DNA from: Rhodopirellula halodulae
GTDB taxonomy: Bacteria; Planctomycetota; Planctomycetia; Pirellulales; Pirellulaceae
Assembly: GCF_020966775.1 (NCBI RefSeq)
Contig: NZ_JAJKFV010000029.1
Location: 2,059,372-2,123,371 of the forward strand
Direction: 5' to 3'
DNA: 64,000 bases
Position numbers and translations under genes: made by a program. Each line of letters begins with the position of its first letter. The stretch's first letter is position 1. Positions 46,852 to 56,088 of this stretch are shown one piece after another. The notes under the pieces are model-generated. The model did no database searches. It had not been told where the DNA came from and worked only from the letters and a program-made list of their open reading frames with translations.

Positions 46852-47265
46852 TTGTCCAGTCGACGTTTGCTCAAAGCCGCCGAAGCGATCCGCGAAGTGG
46901 TCGCCAATGCGATCGTGACCGAAGTTCGCGACCCGCGTGTTCGCGACGTCACCGTGATTGGTGTCGAGGTTTCGCCCGACATGCGCGAGGCTAAGGTCAA
47001 GGTCAGCGTGATGGGGGACGACTCGCAAAAGCAATTGTCCCTTCGTGGCCTAAAGAACTCCGCCGGTTTCTTGCAAAGCAAAATCGCGAATCGGTTGGAC
47101 ACTCGATACACGCCCAAGTTGCGGTTCGAAGTCGACAAAGGCCAGGAGAATGCGATGACGGTCAGCGAGATTCTTGCCCAGATTCGGCGAGAAAAAGAAG
47201 ACGCTACCGATGATCGTGACCAAAATGATTCAGGCGAAGAAGCCTCTCCCCACTCAAACGATTGA
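46852..47265 (+). CDS. rbfA: Ribosome-binding factor A
   Basis: RbfA is a small KH-type assembly factor that binds the 30S subunit and helps mature the 5' end of 16S rRNA. The sequence begins SSRRLLKAAEAIREVVANAIV and has the conserved DPRVRDVTVIGVEVSPDMREAKVKVSV and LRGLKNSAGFLQSKIANRLDTRYTPKLRFE blocks. At 137 residues it has normal length plus a short acidic tail. The only sensible start is TTG 46852; no ATG lies near the conserved N-terminus. It follows infB by 156 bp, in the classic nusA-infB-rbfA order. Confidence 0.94.
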   Translation: MSSRRLLKAAEAIREVVANAIVTEVRDPRVRDVTVIGVEVSPDMREAKVKVSVMGDDSQKQLSLRGLKNSAGFLQSKIANRLDTRYTPKLRFEVDKGQENAMTVSEILAQIRREKEDATDDRDQNDSGEEASPHSND

Positions 47266-47278
47266 TTACCGCATTTAG

Positions 47279-48550
47279 ATGTCAGCCACCAACCGCGCGA
47301 AACTGATCACAAAGCTGCAAACAGCTTTGAAGAAACATTACGACGTGCCACCGGCCACCCCGTCACGTCCTCTGCTCGAGCATGCGCTGTACGCATGTCT
47401 GTTGGAGGATTGTCCTGCTGATTTGGCCGACGAAGGTTTGGCGAAGCTCGAGCAAGATTACTTTGACTGGAACGAAGTCCGTGTCACGACGGTGACTGAA
47501 CTGGCCGGTGTGCTGTCCAGTCTGCCTGATGCCAACAAAGCGGCTCAGCGATTGAAGTCGATTCTGCAGGCGATTTTTGAAGAGTTCTACAGCTTTGATT
47601 TGGATCACTTGAAGAAGGAAAATCTCGGCAAAGCCGTCGCGAAATTCGAGGGCATGGAACCCATGACCCCGTTTGTGTTGAGTTACATCATCCAACACGG
47701 ATTGGGCGGTCACTCGATTCCGATCGACTATTCGGCAATGGTGGTGATGTTGGTCACCGGCATCGCGAGCCAGTCGGAAGCGGCGGATGGTCGCGTTCCA
47801 GGACTCGAACGAGCGGTTCCCAAAAGCAAGGGTGTCGAGTTTGCCGCCTTGCTGCATCAACCCGCCGTGGCGTTGACGATCGATCCAAAGGACAAGAACG
47901 CTCGCAGTTTCCTAGAAGCCGTTGCCAAAGGCAGCTCCAAAGAACTCGACGAATGGTTGAGCAGCAAAGAAGCCGCGATCCAACGGGTCAAAGCTCGTAA
48001 GAAAGAAGAACGCGAAGCCGCCAAGCAAGAGGCGGAAGCCGAAGCGGCTGCGGAAGAAGCTCAGGCCAAGTCAGCCGTGTTGGTCAAACGCAGCGCCAAG
48101 AAAGGAAGTCGCACGACCAAACCCGCGGTTCCACAGAAGTCGGCGGCCGAACAGGCGGCCGAATCGAAAGCTCGTTTGGAAGCGGAAGCGAAAAAAGCCG
48201 AAGCCAAGGCAGCCGGAAGCAAGGCCAAGAAGAAGGCGACCAAATCCACCAGCGATACCGCTGCAAAGAAAGAGACTGCAACGCCAAAGAAGTCTTCCAA
48301 AACAGCATCGAAGTCTTCCACCACAACGAAGTCGGCTGGAAAGAAGTCCAGCAAGACCTCCGCTGCGAAGAAGGCTCCTGCAAAAAAGTCGAGCGGCAAC
48401 GCCAAGGCGAGCACTGCGAAACCTGCCGCACCAAAGAAGGCAGCCAAAAAGAAAGCCGCCCCAAAGAAGTCCAGTTCGTCCGGAGCAAGCAGCTCGTCGG
48501 CTGGAAAGAAAGCGACCAATCGTAAATTGACCAAACGGAAACCTCGCTGA
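47279..48550 (+). CDS. HhH-GPD-like (endonuclease III fold) protein with a histone H1-like lysine-rich tail
   Basis: Residues 1-235 resemble the endonuclease III/HhH-GPD fold: EDCPADLADEGLAKLEQDYFDWNEVRVTT is the usual early helix pair, and MTPFVLSYIIQHGLGGHSIPID the region of the helix-hairpin-helix and catalytic aspartate (the final D). The catalytic lysine and the iron-sulfur cysteines of true endonuclease III are not evident, so repair activity is uncertain. Residues about 240-423 are a Lys/Ala/Ser/Glu-rich tail with motifs such as KKAPAKKSS and APKKAAKKKAAPKKSS, like histone H1-type bacterial proteins, and so probably a DNA-binding tail. It starts 13 bp after rbfA, suggesting co-transcription. 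Confidence 0.75.
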   Translation: MSATNRAKLITKLQTALKKHYDVPPATPSRPLLEHALYACLLEDCPADLADEGLAKLEQDYFDWNEVRVTTVTELAGVLSSLPDANKAAQRLKSILQAIFEEFYSFDLDHLKKENLGKAVAKFEGMEPMTPFVLSYIIQHGLGGHSIPIDYSAMVVMLVTGIASQSEAADGRVPGLERAVPKSKGVEFAALLHQPAVALTIDPKDKNARSFLEAVAKGSSKELDEWLSSKEAAIQRVKARKKEEREAAKQEAEAEAAAEEAQAKSAVLVKRSAKKGSRTTKPAVPQKSAAEQAAESKARLEAEAKKAEAKAAGSKAKKKATKSTSDTAAKKETATPKKSSKTASKSSTTTKSAGKKSSKTSAAKKAPAKKSSGNAKASTAKPAAPKKAAKKKAAPKKSSSSGASSSSAGKKATNRKLTKRKPR

Positions 48551-48629
48551 TCTCAATCTTGCTCCCTGTCGACCTTGGGGAGTGAGTCTTTTGAGCCAGG
48601 AATCAATCCATATTGGAAGGACGACTCTG

Positions 48630-49370
48630 ATGGCAGGTCATAGTAAATGGGCAAACATCCAGCACCGCAAAGGACGCGTCGACGCTCAGCGGGGCAAGAT
48701 GTGGAGCAAGCTTAGCAAGGCAATCATTGTCTCTGCGAAGATGGGTGGCGGCGATCCTGCGTCAAACATCCGGCTACGCAAAGCCATTGATGACGCCAAA
48801 GCAGTTTCAATGCCCAAAGACAACATCGAACGTGCGATCAAACGTGGCACGGGCGAACTCGAAGGCGCCGCCGTGGAGGAGATCCTCTACGAAGGTTATG
48901 GCCCTGGCGGCGTTGCCGTGATGTGCTTGGCACTGACCGACAATCGCAACCGCACCGCACCTGAACTGCGAACGCTATTCGGAAAGCACGGCGGTGAACT
49001 TGGGAAAACCGGATGCGTGTCGTACCTGTTCGAACGCAAAGGCATCTTCGTCTTCGGTGAGGACGCGGACGAAGAAAAGGTCACTGAGTTGGCATTGGAG
49101 AACGGTGCCGAAGACGTTGAAGCGGATGACGATGGCAAACTGCAAGTCACCAGCAGCCCGGAATCCTTCGGCGATCTGGAAGTGGCGTTTGATGAAGCCG
49201 GCATGTCGCCCGAAGTCAGCGAGGTGACGCAAGTCCCATCGACGAACGTCGATTTGGACGAAAGCACCTCCGGCAAGGTGTTGTCCTTGTTGGAAGCACT
49301 GGACGACCACGACGACATTCAAACGGTCAGCACGAACGCGAATTTCCCATCGGAGACGGTCTCGGAATAA
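48630..49370 (+). CDS. YebC/PmpR family regulatory protein
   Basis: The widely conserved YebC/PmpR family includes DNA-binding regulators and proteins that help ribosomes translate difficult sequences. ATG 48630 is preceded by GGAAGG at good distance and gives the diagnostic N-terminus MAGHSKWANIQHRKG. Further hallmarks are NIRLRKAIDDAKAVSMPKDN, EGYGPGGVAV and KHGGELGKTGCVSYLF. At 246 residues it has normal length. It lies about 80 bp after the HhH-tail gene and is closed by an intrinsic terminator. The target is unknown. Confidence 0.95.
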   Translation: MAGHSKWANIQHRKGRVDAQRGKMWSKLSKAIIVSAKMGGGDPASNIRLRKAIDDAKAVSMPKDNIERAIKRGTGELEGAAVEEILYEGYGPGGVAVMCLALTDNRNRTAPELRTLFGKHGGELGKTGCVSYLFERKGIFVFGEDADEEKVTELALENGAEDVEADDDGKLQVTSSPESFGDLEVAFDEAGMSPEVSEVTQVPSTNVDLDESTSGKVLSLLEALDDHDDIQTVSTNANFPSETVSE

Positions 49371-49747
49371 ACTCCGGTCGCTCGAAATGACTTTCCCAAC
49401 GACGCCAGCACTCCACCACGGATGCTGGCGTTTTCGCGTCTGGTGAAGCAGTCGTTTGCGACGTAGGGGGGTGGATGGCCGGGAAAAATGCGCCACTCAA
49501 GCTGGATCGTCATATTTGGCGGAACCTCGGTAAATCGCGCGGGTTAGACTACCAAGCGTCGCTGCGCTTCAAATATCGCGTGCTGGTCAGCCAGTGCAAT
49601 CGATCATGCGAGTGAGCCGGAATATCGCTCCGCTGGTTTGCTAGCCCATTGTGTGATGTGATTCCTCGCCGCTCGGTCGCTTGGCGACGCGCTCGCGAGA
49701 TGAAAGACGCTGATCGACGTGCTTGTTCCTCATCGGTTGAAGTTTTG
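49371..49747. other. Intergenic region before the efflux operon
   Basis: It contains the terminator of the YebC-family gene (49402-49434); the rest should hold the efflux operon promoter. The frame of the downstream adaptor gene is open from 49649, so the exact left end of that gene is uncertain. No convincing promoter or operator was identified. Confidence 0.5.
49402..49434 (+). terminator. Intrinsic terminator after the YebC-family gene
   Basis: A 9-bp perfect stem (ACGCCAGCA 49402-49410 with TGCTGGCGT 49423-49431) has a 12-base loop and ends in TTTT, 32 bp after the stop codon. Confidence 0.85.
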
Positions 49748-51376
49748 ATGCCCGGTTCACCATCTGAAACTCTGGTTTCCGAATCGAAAACGGAGACGGC
49801 TGATTTTTCTCGGCCAAACTCATCCTTCGAGGGTCAAACCGACCACTCTCGAACGGCTCCCAGCGAAGGACTGGCAAGTGGTGCCAAAGGCGACGCGCCA
49901 ACTTCGATTTCGCGTCTTCGCTTCCTCGTCAATCTCGTGGTCTCCGTCTCAATTCTCGGTCTGTCGGTCTACGGGTACACATTCCTGGGGGAACGCACTC
50001 GACCTCAGCGGAAGAAGCCGCCGAAGTCACCGTTCACGGTTGTGTCGACGAGTGACCTGCGGGAGCATCGGGGGCCCGTTCAGATCGACGTTAACGGTGT
50101 CGTGGTTCCGTTACGCGAATTGAGGTTGGCGACGGAAGTCGCGGGGCGGGCAGTCGAACTTTCTCGTAATGTTCGGGCTGGTCGTTCGGTCGCTTCCGGC
50201 GAAGTGTTGCTGAAGTTGGATGCGACCGAATACGAGTTGGAAGTGAAGCGTTTGAAGGCTTTGTCCAAGCAGGAAGCCGCGGAGGAGGACGCTGTTCGAG
50301 TCTCGATTGAGAACACGCGTGAATTGCAAACGCTGGCCGAGAAGCAACTGGAAATCGCGAATCAAGAAACAAAACGTGTTCGTGCCTTGGTCGATCAACG
50401 AGCGGCGTCTGCTTCCGAAGTCGACACGGCGAGGCGAGCGGAGTTGGCCGCCAACGCCGAGCTGGTCACTCTGCAAAACCAATTGCGTGAACAGGCCGCT
50501 CAGCTGCAACTTGTCATTGAAAAACGCCAGTTGACGGGCGTCTTGCTTGAACGTGCAGAGCTCGATCTTTCACGATGTGTCGTGCGCTCGCCGATCGATG
50601 GCCGCGTGGTCTCATCCGCAGTTGAGGAACAGTCTTTTGTTCCAATGGGGACCACGTTTGTCACCGTCGAGGACACTTCCGCGGTCGAGGTTCGTGCCAG
50701 CTTGACCGCTGATCAAATGTTTTGGATCTGGAACAGCCGTTCCACCGCTGATGATCCCATTCTCGACAGCGGTGAATCCTTCGAAACGTCATCGCCGGAA
50801 GGCCGCGAGAGCGGAGTCACGGTTCCCGCAATCGTTTCGTGTGAACTGGGAAATGAGCGACATCGTTGGTCGGCCGTGTTTGAAAGGCTAGACGGTGTCG
50901 GGATCGATCCAAACACGCGAACTTATCCGTGTCTGTTCCGAGTCGAAGCTCCTTTGTCCAAGTCGGATTCCGATCTGGAGCGTCCGTTGACGCGAGGCAT
51001 GTTTGTCAACGTTTCTATTGAAACAAATCCCAATCGAAAGCTGCTTCGTGTGTCGGAGACTGCGGTTCGGCCTGGGAATCGTTTGTGGTTGAGCTTGGAA
51101 GGCAAACTGCGGATCGTTCCCGTGTCCGTGGTCAGCCGCATTGGCGATGAAGTGGTGGTTCAAATGCAAATTGCACGTGAGCATTTGGATGCCTTCGCGG
51201 AAGCAAAGATCATCGTGTCACCGATCAGTGACCCCGTGGAGGGAATGCCCGTCGGCTCCGCGACGGATGCTGCTGGCAGTGGCAAACGCGACGATGGTGT
51301 GGCAACGAAATCTGCCGCGAAACAGGATTCTGCTTCAGTGAATCCATTGGGCATTGCATCGCAGGTGGCGGGATGA
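49748..51376 (+). CDS. RND efflux periplasmic adaptor (HlyD/MFP family)
   Basis: This is a membrane fusion protein linking an inner-membrane RND pump to the outer membrane. After a cytoplasmic leader there is a membrane segment (about residues 57-81, LVNLVVSVSILGLSVYGYTF). Then come the barrel-sandwich half-motif (LRLATEVAGRAVELSRNVRAG), a long coiled coil (about 150-260), the second half-motif (RCVVRSPIDGRVVSSAVEEQ), and beta-barrel and membrane-proximal domains (PLTRGMFVNVSI and VSVVSRIGDEVVVQMQI). Starts at TTG 49649, ATG 49700 and ATG 49748 are possible; the last gives the shortest leader. It overlaps the pump gene by 4 bp (ATGA), a two-gene operon. The substrate is unknown. Confidence 0.9.
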   Translation: MPGSPSETLVSESKTETADFSRPNSSFEGQTDHSRTAPSEGLASGAKGDAPTSISRLRFLVNLVVSVSILGLSVYGYTFLGERTRPQRKKPPKSPFTVVSTSDLREHRGPVQIDVNGVVVPLRELRLATEVAGRAVELSRNVRAGRSVASGEVLLKLDATEYELEVKRLKALSKQEAAEEDAVRVSIENTRELQTLAEKQLEIANQETKRVRALVDQRAASASEVDTARRAELAANAELVTLQNQLREQAAQLQLVIEKRQLTGVLLERAELDLSRCVVRSPIDGRVVSSAVEEQSFVPMGTTFVTVEDTSAVEVRASLTADQMFWIWNSRSTADDPILDSGESFETSSPEGRESGVTVPAIVSCELGNERHRWSAVFERLDGVGIDPNTRTYPCLFRVEAPLSKSDSDLERPLTRGMFVNVSIETNPNRKLLRVSETAVRPGNRLWLSLEGKLRIVPVSVVSRIGDEVVVQMQIAREHLDAFAEAKIIVSPISDPVEGMPVGSATDAAGSGKRDDGVATKSAAKQDSASVNPLGIASQVAG

Positions 51377-54300
51377 AGTCCTTGATTGCGTGGTCGGTCA
51401 AGAACTGGCAGGCCATGAATGTGATCATGGTGGGAGTCTTGTTGTTGGGCGCGTTCAGCCTGATGCGGTTGCGACGCGACTTCTGGCCTGACTTCGAGCT
51501 CTATGTGCTGTCTGTTTCGGTCGAGTATCCAGGGGCCAGCCCGGACGAGATCGAAGAAGGCATCTTGGAAAAGATTGAAGAGTCTGTTCGAACCGTGGAC
51601 GGCATCGAAGAGATGACGTCGCTGGCTCGAGAGGGCATGGGCACCGTTACGTTGGAACTGGATCCCGATGCGACGCAAGCGGATGCACAACAAGTGCTGA
51701 CGGAGGTGACGACCTTGATTGGGCAAATTCCCAGCTTTCCGGAGCTGGCGGAAAAGCCCGACATTCGAATGAACACCAATTTCGTGACGGCGATCCGTGT
51801 GGCGGTGATGGGGCCAAAGGTTGCGGAGGTGTCCGACTTGGTTGCGGAGGATGCCGCGGCGGTCAGCTCGGTTTCAAATTCGACCGAAGACAATTTGGTT
51901 TCTGCGACGCGGCAGAGCGGCGACGAAGCTCGATCCGAATCCGCGCTGGCGCTTCGTCGCGTCGCCGAACAAATTCGCGAAGAAATTTTGGCGTTGCCTT
52001 CGGTTTCGGTGGCGGATTTGGTCGGCACTCCGGATTACCAAATCGACATTGAGATCCCCGAAGAGACGCTTCGCAAATACAACTTGTCGCTGAAAAGTGT
52101 TGCGGAGATCGTACGTGCCAACAACGTCGAGTTGCCCGGAGGAACTCTGCGGGGACGCTCGCAAGAAGTTCTGTTGCGAGGGAGTGACAAGAGTTCCGTC
52201 GGTTCGGGAATCGAAGAGATACCGCTGGTGAGCCAAGCCGATGGCGTGGTGTTGACCGTCGGCGATCTCGGTCGCGTACGTGATGAGTTTTCCGTCGAAG
52301 GCAGCATCAATGAGGTCAATGGGCGTCCTGCCGTCTTGGTTTCCGTCGAAACCACCAGTGCGGATGATTTGATCCAAGTATCGCAAGAAGTTCGCGAATT
52401 TGTTGAGCGTGGGAGTGATGCGTTGCCGGAAGGCTATTCACTCATCGCCATGCGAGATCGGTCCACCAGCGTGAAGAACCGTCTTGATCTGCTGAGCAAG
52501 AACGCTTGGATGGGGCTGGCGTTGGTGTTCATCGTCCTGGCGTTGTTCTTGGAGATGAGATTGGCGTGGTGGGTGATGTTGGGAATCCCCATCTCGCTAT
52601 TGGGGGCATGCATCTACATGCACTACGGTGGTCAAACATTGAACATGACTTCGATGTTTGCTTTTCTCATTGCGTTGGGGATCGTGGTCGACGATGCCAT
52701 TGTGGTGGGGGAGAACATTTATGCTCACCGAGAAATGGGAAAGAGTTATCGTCAGGCTGCCATCGACGGTGCTTACGAAGTCATGCCGTCGGTGATCACG
52801 GCGATCTTGACGACGGTGATCGCGTTTGCACCGATCATGTACATGGAAGGGCGAATCAAACGTTTGACGGTGGTTCTGCCGATGTGCGTGGGAGCCATGT
52901 TGATCATCTCCATGTTCGAGAGTTTGACCATACTGCCGTCTCACCTCTCACACAAACGCAGTCGTTTTCTCGATGCCTTGGCTTACATTTTGATGCCGCT
53001 GCGTCCGCTGGGATGGTTGCTCGAAAAGGCGAACGGTGGGATGTCGCGGCTGTTGACGCAAGTGATCGATCGGATTTACACGCCGACGCTACGTTGGTCG
53101 CTGCGGAATCCGTCGATTGTGCTTTCAACATTGGCTGGTTTGTTGATCTTGTCCGTTGGTGTCGTCCGTTCCGGCATGGTGCCATTTTTGTTGTTGCCCA
53201 AGATTGATTTTGGCTTCATCACGGTTCAGGTGACCTATCCCGATGGGACGCCGGTCGAAATCACCAATGCTGCGACCAAGCGTTTGGAAGACGCGATTTG
53301 GCGAGTCAACGAACGATCGATTGACGAGGGGCTGACGGTCGATAGTGGAGGCTTTGTTCAGGCGGTTCAGCGGACGGTCGGGTCTTCGGGCGATGAGGTC
53401 GGGTCCAGTGTCGCCAGTCATGTCGGTGGGTTGTTCATTCAATTGAACGATATCGGGCAACGAACGGTGAGCAGCGACGACATCGTTCGAATGTGGCGTG
53501 AAGAGGCCGGGCGGTTTCCAGGGGCCGAAGCCGTCGCTTTCGGTGCGACGCCACGCGGACCGGCATCTCTGCCGATCGAGATGCGACTGATGGCGTCCGG
53601 CGAAAACTTAGACGACTTGGACGCCGCGATTGAACGCTGCAAAGCCAAGTTGGCCGAGTATCCCTATGTTTCCGACATCGCCACCGATACTCGGCAAGGA
53701 AAGTGGGAATATCGGATGCGAGTTCGTGACGATGCCAAAGCGATGGGTGTGTCGCTCGCGGATGTTGCCGGAACGGTGCGGGCATCGTACTACGGAGAAG
53801 AAGTGATGCGTCTTCAGCGTGGACGACATGAAGTCCCCTTGCGGGTTCGCTACCCGCGAGAAGAACGCAATACATTGGTGAGCTTTCACGACATTCGCGT
53901 GCGTGGCGACGATCGCATGGAGCGACCGCTAGACGAAATTGTCGAGGTGGACGTGCAACGCGGCTATTCTGAGATCAGTCGTGTCAATCAGATGCGTAGT
54001 ATCGCGGTGGTGGCGGATGTCGATGAGACACGTGGCAACGCTTTCAACGTCGTTGCGGACCTGAAGAACAATTTTGTTCCTATTTTTCAACAAGAGTTTC
54101 CCGGTGTGCAGTTGCAATGGGGAGGCCAGCAGGAGCAAACCGACGAAACGGTGAACAGTCTCACCCTTGGATTCATGTTTGTCTTGGGGGCGATGTTCTT
54201 GTTGCTGACGATTCAGTTCAACTCCAGTTGGCAAGCCATTTTGATTCTTTCCATCATTCCCTTTGGCTTCATTGGTGCAATCCTGGGGCACATTGTGATG

Positions 54301-54675
54301 GACATTGATCTTACTCTGTTCAGTATCTTTGGGATCGTGGCTTTGGCGGGAGTCGTGGTGAACGATTCCATTGTGTTGGTTGACTTCATCAATCGCCGTG
54401 TTGCCGATGGACTACCGCTCGACGAAGCCATCATTGATGGGGGGCGCCGGCGGTTTCGTGCCGTGCTACTGACCTCGGTGACAACTTGCGCGGGAATGAT
54501 GCCGATTCTGCTGGAGCGTTCCAAGGAGGCTCAGGTGGTCTCACCGATGGCGACCAGTCTCACGTTTGGATTGGCACTGAGCACTTTGGTGGTCCTGGTG
54601 CTGGCCCCCGTGATGTATCTGGTCATTGCGAAGATATCTCCGTCGGCGGATGGAAACGCCGTTGCGGAGTCATGA
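51373..54675 (+). CDS. RND family efflux pump (AcrB/HAE1-like inner-membrane transporter)
   Basis: A proton-driven resistance-nodulation-division transporter of 1100 residues, the usual length. The N-terminal helix (VIMVGVLLLGAFSLM) is followed by the porter domain start RRDFWPDFELYVLSVSVEYPGASPDEIEEGI, typical of this family. The fourth helix carries VVDDAIVVGENIYAHREMG; Asp440 and Asp441 correspond to the proton-relay pair of AcrB. Two six-helix blocks flank two large periplasmic loops (about residues 35-370 and 620-920), and the end shows GIVALAGVVVNDSIVLVDFIN. No outer-membrane factor (TolC-like) gene is adjacent. The exported compound cannot be predicted. Confidence 0.95.
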   Translation: MKSLIAWSVKNWQAMNVIMVGVLLLGAFSLMRLRRDFWPDFELYVLSVSVEYPGASPDEIEEGILEKIEESVRTVDGIEEMTSLAREGMGTVTLELDPDATQADAQQVLTEVTTLIGQIPSFPELAEKPDIRMNTNFVTAIRVAVMGPKVAEVSDLVAEDAAAVSSVSNSTEDNLVSATRQSGDEARSESALALRRVAEQIREEILALPSVSVADLVGTPDYQIDIEIPEETLRKYNLSLKSVAEIVRANNVELPGGTLRGRSQEVLLRGSDKSSVGSGIEEIPLVSQADGVVLTVGDLGRVRDEFSVEGSINEVNGRPAVLVSVETTSADDLIQVSQEVREFVERGSDALPEGYSLIAMRDRSTSVKNRLDLLSKNAWMGLALVFIVLALFLEMRLAWWVMLGIPISLLGACIYMHYGGQTLNMTSMFAFLIALGIVVDDAIVVGENIYAHREMGKSYRQAAIDGAYEVMPSVITAILTTVIAFAPIMYMEGRIKRLTVVLPMCVGAMLIISMFESLTILPSHLSHKRSRFLDALAYILMPLRPLGWLLEKANGGMSRLLTQVIDRIYTPTLRWSLRNPSIVLSTLAGLLILSVGVVRSGMVPFLLLPKIDFGFITVQVTYPDGTPVEITNAATKRLEDAIWRVNERSIDEGLTVDSGGFVQAVQRTVGSSGDEVGSSVASHVGGLFIQLNDIGQRTVSSDDIVRMWREEAGRFPGAEAVAFGATPRGPASLPIEMRLMASGENLDDLDAAIERCKAKLAEYPYVSDIATDTRQGKWEYRMRVRDDAKAMGVSLADVAGTVRASYYGEEVMRLQRGRHEVPLRVRYPREERNTLVSFHDIRVRGDDRMERPLDEIVEVDVQRGYSEISRVNQMRSIAVVADVDETRGNAFNVVADLKNNFVPIFQQEFPGVQLQWGGQQEQTDETVNSLTLGFMFVLGAMFLLLTIQFNSSWQAILILSIIPFGFIGAILGHIVMDIDLTLFSIFGIVALAGVVVNDSIVLVDFINRRVADGLPLDEAIIDGGRRRFRAVLLTSVTTCAGMMPILLERSKEAQVVSPMATSLTFGLALSTLVVLVLAPVMYLVIAKISPSADGNAVAES

Positions 54676-54700
54676 TCGGAAGCAACGGATTGTCATGCGT

Positions 54701-54782
54701 CCAGTTCAATGCGGGCCCAGTTCAATTCGGGCCCAGTTCAATTCGGGCCCAGTTCAATGTGGGCCCAGTTCAATGCGGGCCC
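54701..54782. repeat. 16-bp tandem repeat between convergent genes
   Basis: About five copies of GGGCCCAGTTCAATKY lie head to tail, the first partial: units at 54713, 54729, 54745, 54761 and a final GGGCCC at 54777. Each unit carries a GGGCCC palindrome. The repeat runs into the 3' end of the PhoD-like gene and supplies its last residues and stop codon. Confidence 0.9.
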
Positions 54783-56088
54783 GGTGATGGACTGTTCCCA
54801 TCCGGTCGATCCATTTTGCATCCAGTGTTGGGTGGTGGCCTGTTGTGTCGGCGGTCACGACCAGAAACATGTTCTTGATCGGTTCGCCCCACTGTAGATC
54901 TGGATGAGGCACATTGAGTGACGGGATCACGCGATCGTGCAGCGGGCTGATGATGAATTGATGCAGGTCATAGCCGATGCGTTGTTTCATCGGATATTTC
55001 AAATGGCGTGAGACGTGGATATCGCCTCCGATCAAAACAACGCCACCGATTTCGTGTTCGCCAATGAAGTCAAAGATCGCCTCTCGCTCGTGCGCGTAAG
55101 TTTGCCAGTCGTCCTTTTCTTGGTTCTGTTTGTCATCCCAAATCATACCGGTCGCCAGCAGCTTGAAAGACGCTGTGGACTCCTTCAGACCATCACAAAG
55201 CCACTGCCACTGATTTTTCCCGAGGCAGGTTGGTTTGTCGTCAGCGACCGGGCTGCGTTCTGTTTGTGAAAAGTAACGCGGGTCGATCATGAAAACCTCG
55301 ACCGGTCCACGCCGAAATTTTGTGTAGACGCCGTGTTCACCGTCGCCGAACTGCTTCTGAGCTCGGTATTCGGTAAACGCCTGGCGGATCAGGTGTTTGT
55401 TGGAAACTTTCCCATCTGTATCGTTGCCACCGAAATCATGATCGTCCCAAGTGCCCCAAATCGGCGTGGATGCACCGAGCAGAGCGAGCGTGGGAATGGA
55501 AAGAAATTCACGATGCCGTTTTCGATTGATGGCGAGTTCGCTGTTGTCGATGTACGGCGTGTCACCGAGCAGCATCAAGCCGTCTGGATTGGTGGAGGCA
55601 ATTCGCGTCCAAATGTCGAAGAACTCAGTGCTTGAGGCGCATGACCCCATGGCCAACACCGTCTTCGCTGCTCGGTCCGTTGGTGGAGCGGTGCGAAACG
55701 ACTGCGCCGGCGATTCCGAGATCGTTTGCTCACGAGTGGAAATCACGTAGGTGTGATCCGTGTCGGCTTCAAGACCATCAAACTGCCATTTGATGCAGAG
55801 GTCGTTCGTCGGAGAGGCGGTGGCGGTCGCCGATTGAGTGGATTGGTTCTGGCGATTCGTGATGGTGACGGTGTAGTCGCCGGCCACACCAGGTCGGTAC
55901 CAAATGATCGCCGTCTCATGGTCAACGTGACCCAGCATGGGGCCGACGGGTTCACCGGGGGATTCGTCCGCGTTGGCATGAGGTTGATTGCCAATCAACA
56001 GCGGGGGCGCCACAGCACCCAATGCGATTGCTTCACGACGATTCAATTCGAGATGGCGGGTGGGCTTCTTTGGGCAATTCAAACTCAT
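54754..56088 (-). CDS. PhoD-like phosphatase/phosphodiesterase, Tat-exported
   Basis: A metallophosphatase of the alkaline phosphatase D family, acting outside the cytoplasm. The N-terminus has a twin-arginine signal (NRREAIALGAVAPPLLIG). A fibronectin-like N-terminal domain follows (GPMLGHVDHETAIIWYRPG). The catalytic domain carries AMGSCASSTEF, LGDTPYID, the metal site WGTWDDHDFGGNDTDG, and IGGDIHVSRH. PhoD enzymes use Fe and Ca and release phosphate from diesters. ATG 56088 is chosen; TTG 56121 would add 11 residues. The 3' end, including the stop codon, lies inside a 16-bp tandem repeat and converges on the RND gene. The porin-like gene nearby could supply phosphate uptake, an inference. 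Confidence 0.9.
   Translation of the reverse strand: MSLNCPKKPTRHLELNRREAIALGAVAPPLLIGNQPHANADESPGEPVGPMLGHVDHETAIIWYRPGVAGDYTVTITNRQNQSTQSATATASPTNDLCIKWQFDGLEADTDHTYVISTREQTISESPAQSFRTAPPTDRAAKTVLAMGSCASSTEFFDIWTRIASTNPDGLMLLGDTPYIDNSELAINRKRHREFLSIPTLALLGASTPIWGTWDDHDFGGNDTDGKVSNKHLIRQAFTEYRAQKQFGDGEHGVYTKFRRGPVEVFMIDPRYFSQTERSPVADDKPTCLGKNQWQWLCDGLKESTASFKLLATGMIWDDKQNQEKDDWQTYAHEREAIFDFIGEHEIGGVVLIGGDIHVSRHLKYPMKQRIGYDLHQFIISPLHDRVIPSLNVPHPDLQWGEPIKNMFLVVTADTTGHHPTLDAKWIDRMGTVHHRARIELGPH

Noticed and set aside
54701-54782. CRISPR array
   Set aside because: The repeat is head-to-tail with no spacers and a 16-bp unit, so it is a simple tandem repeat.
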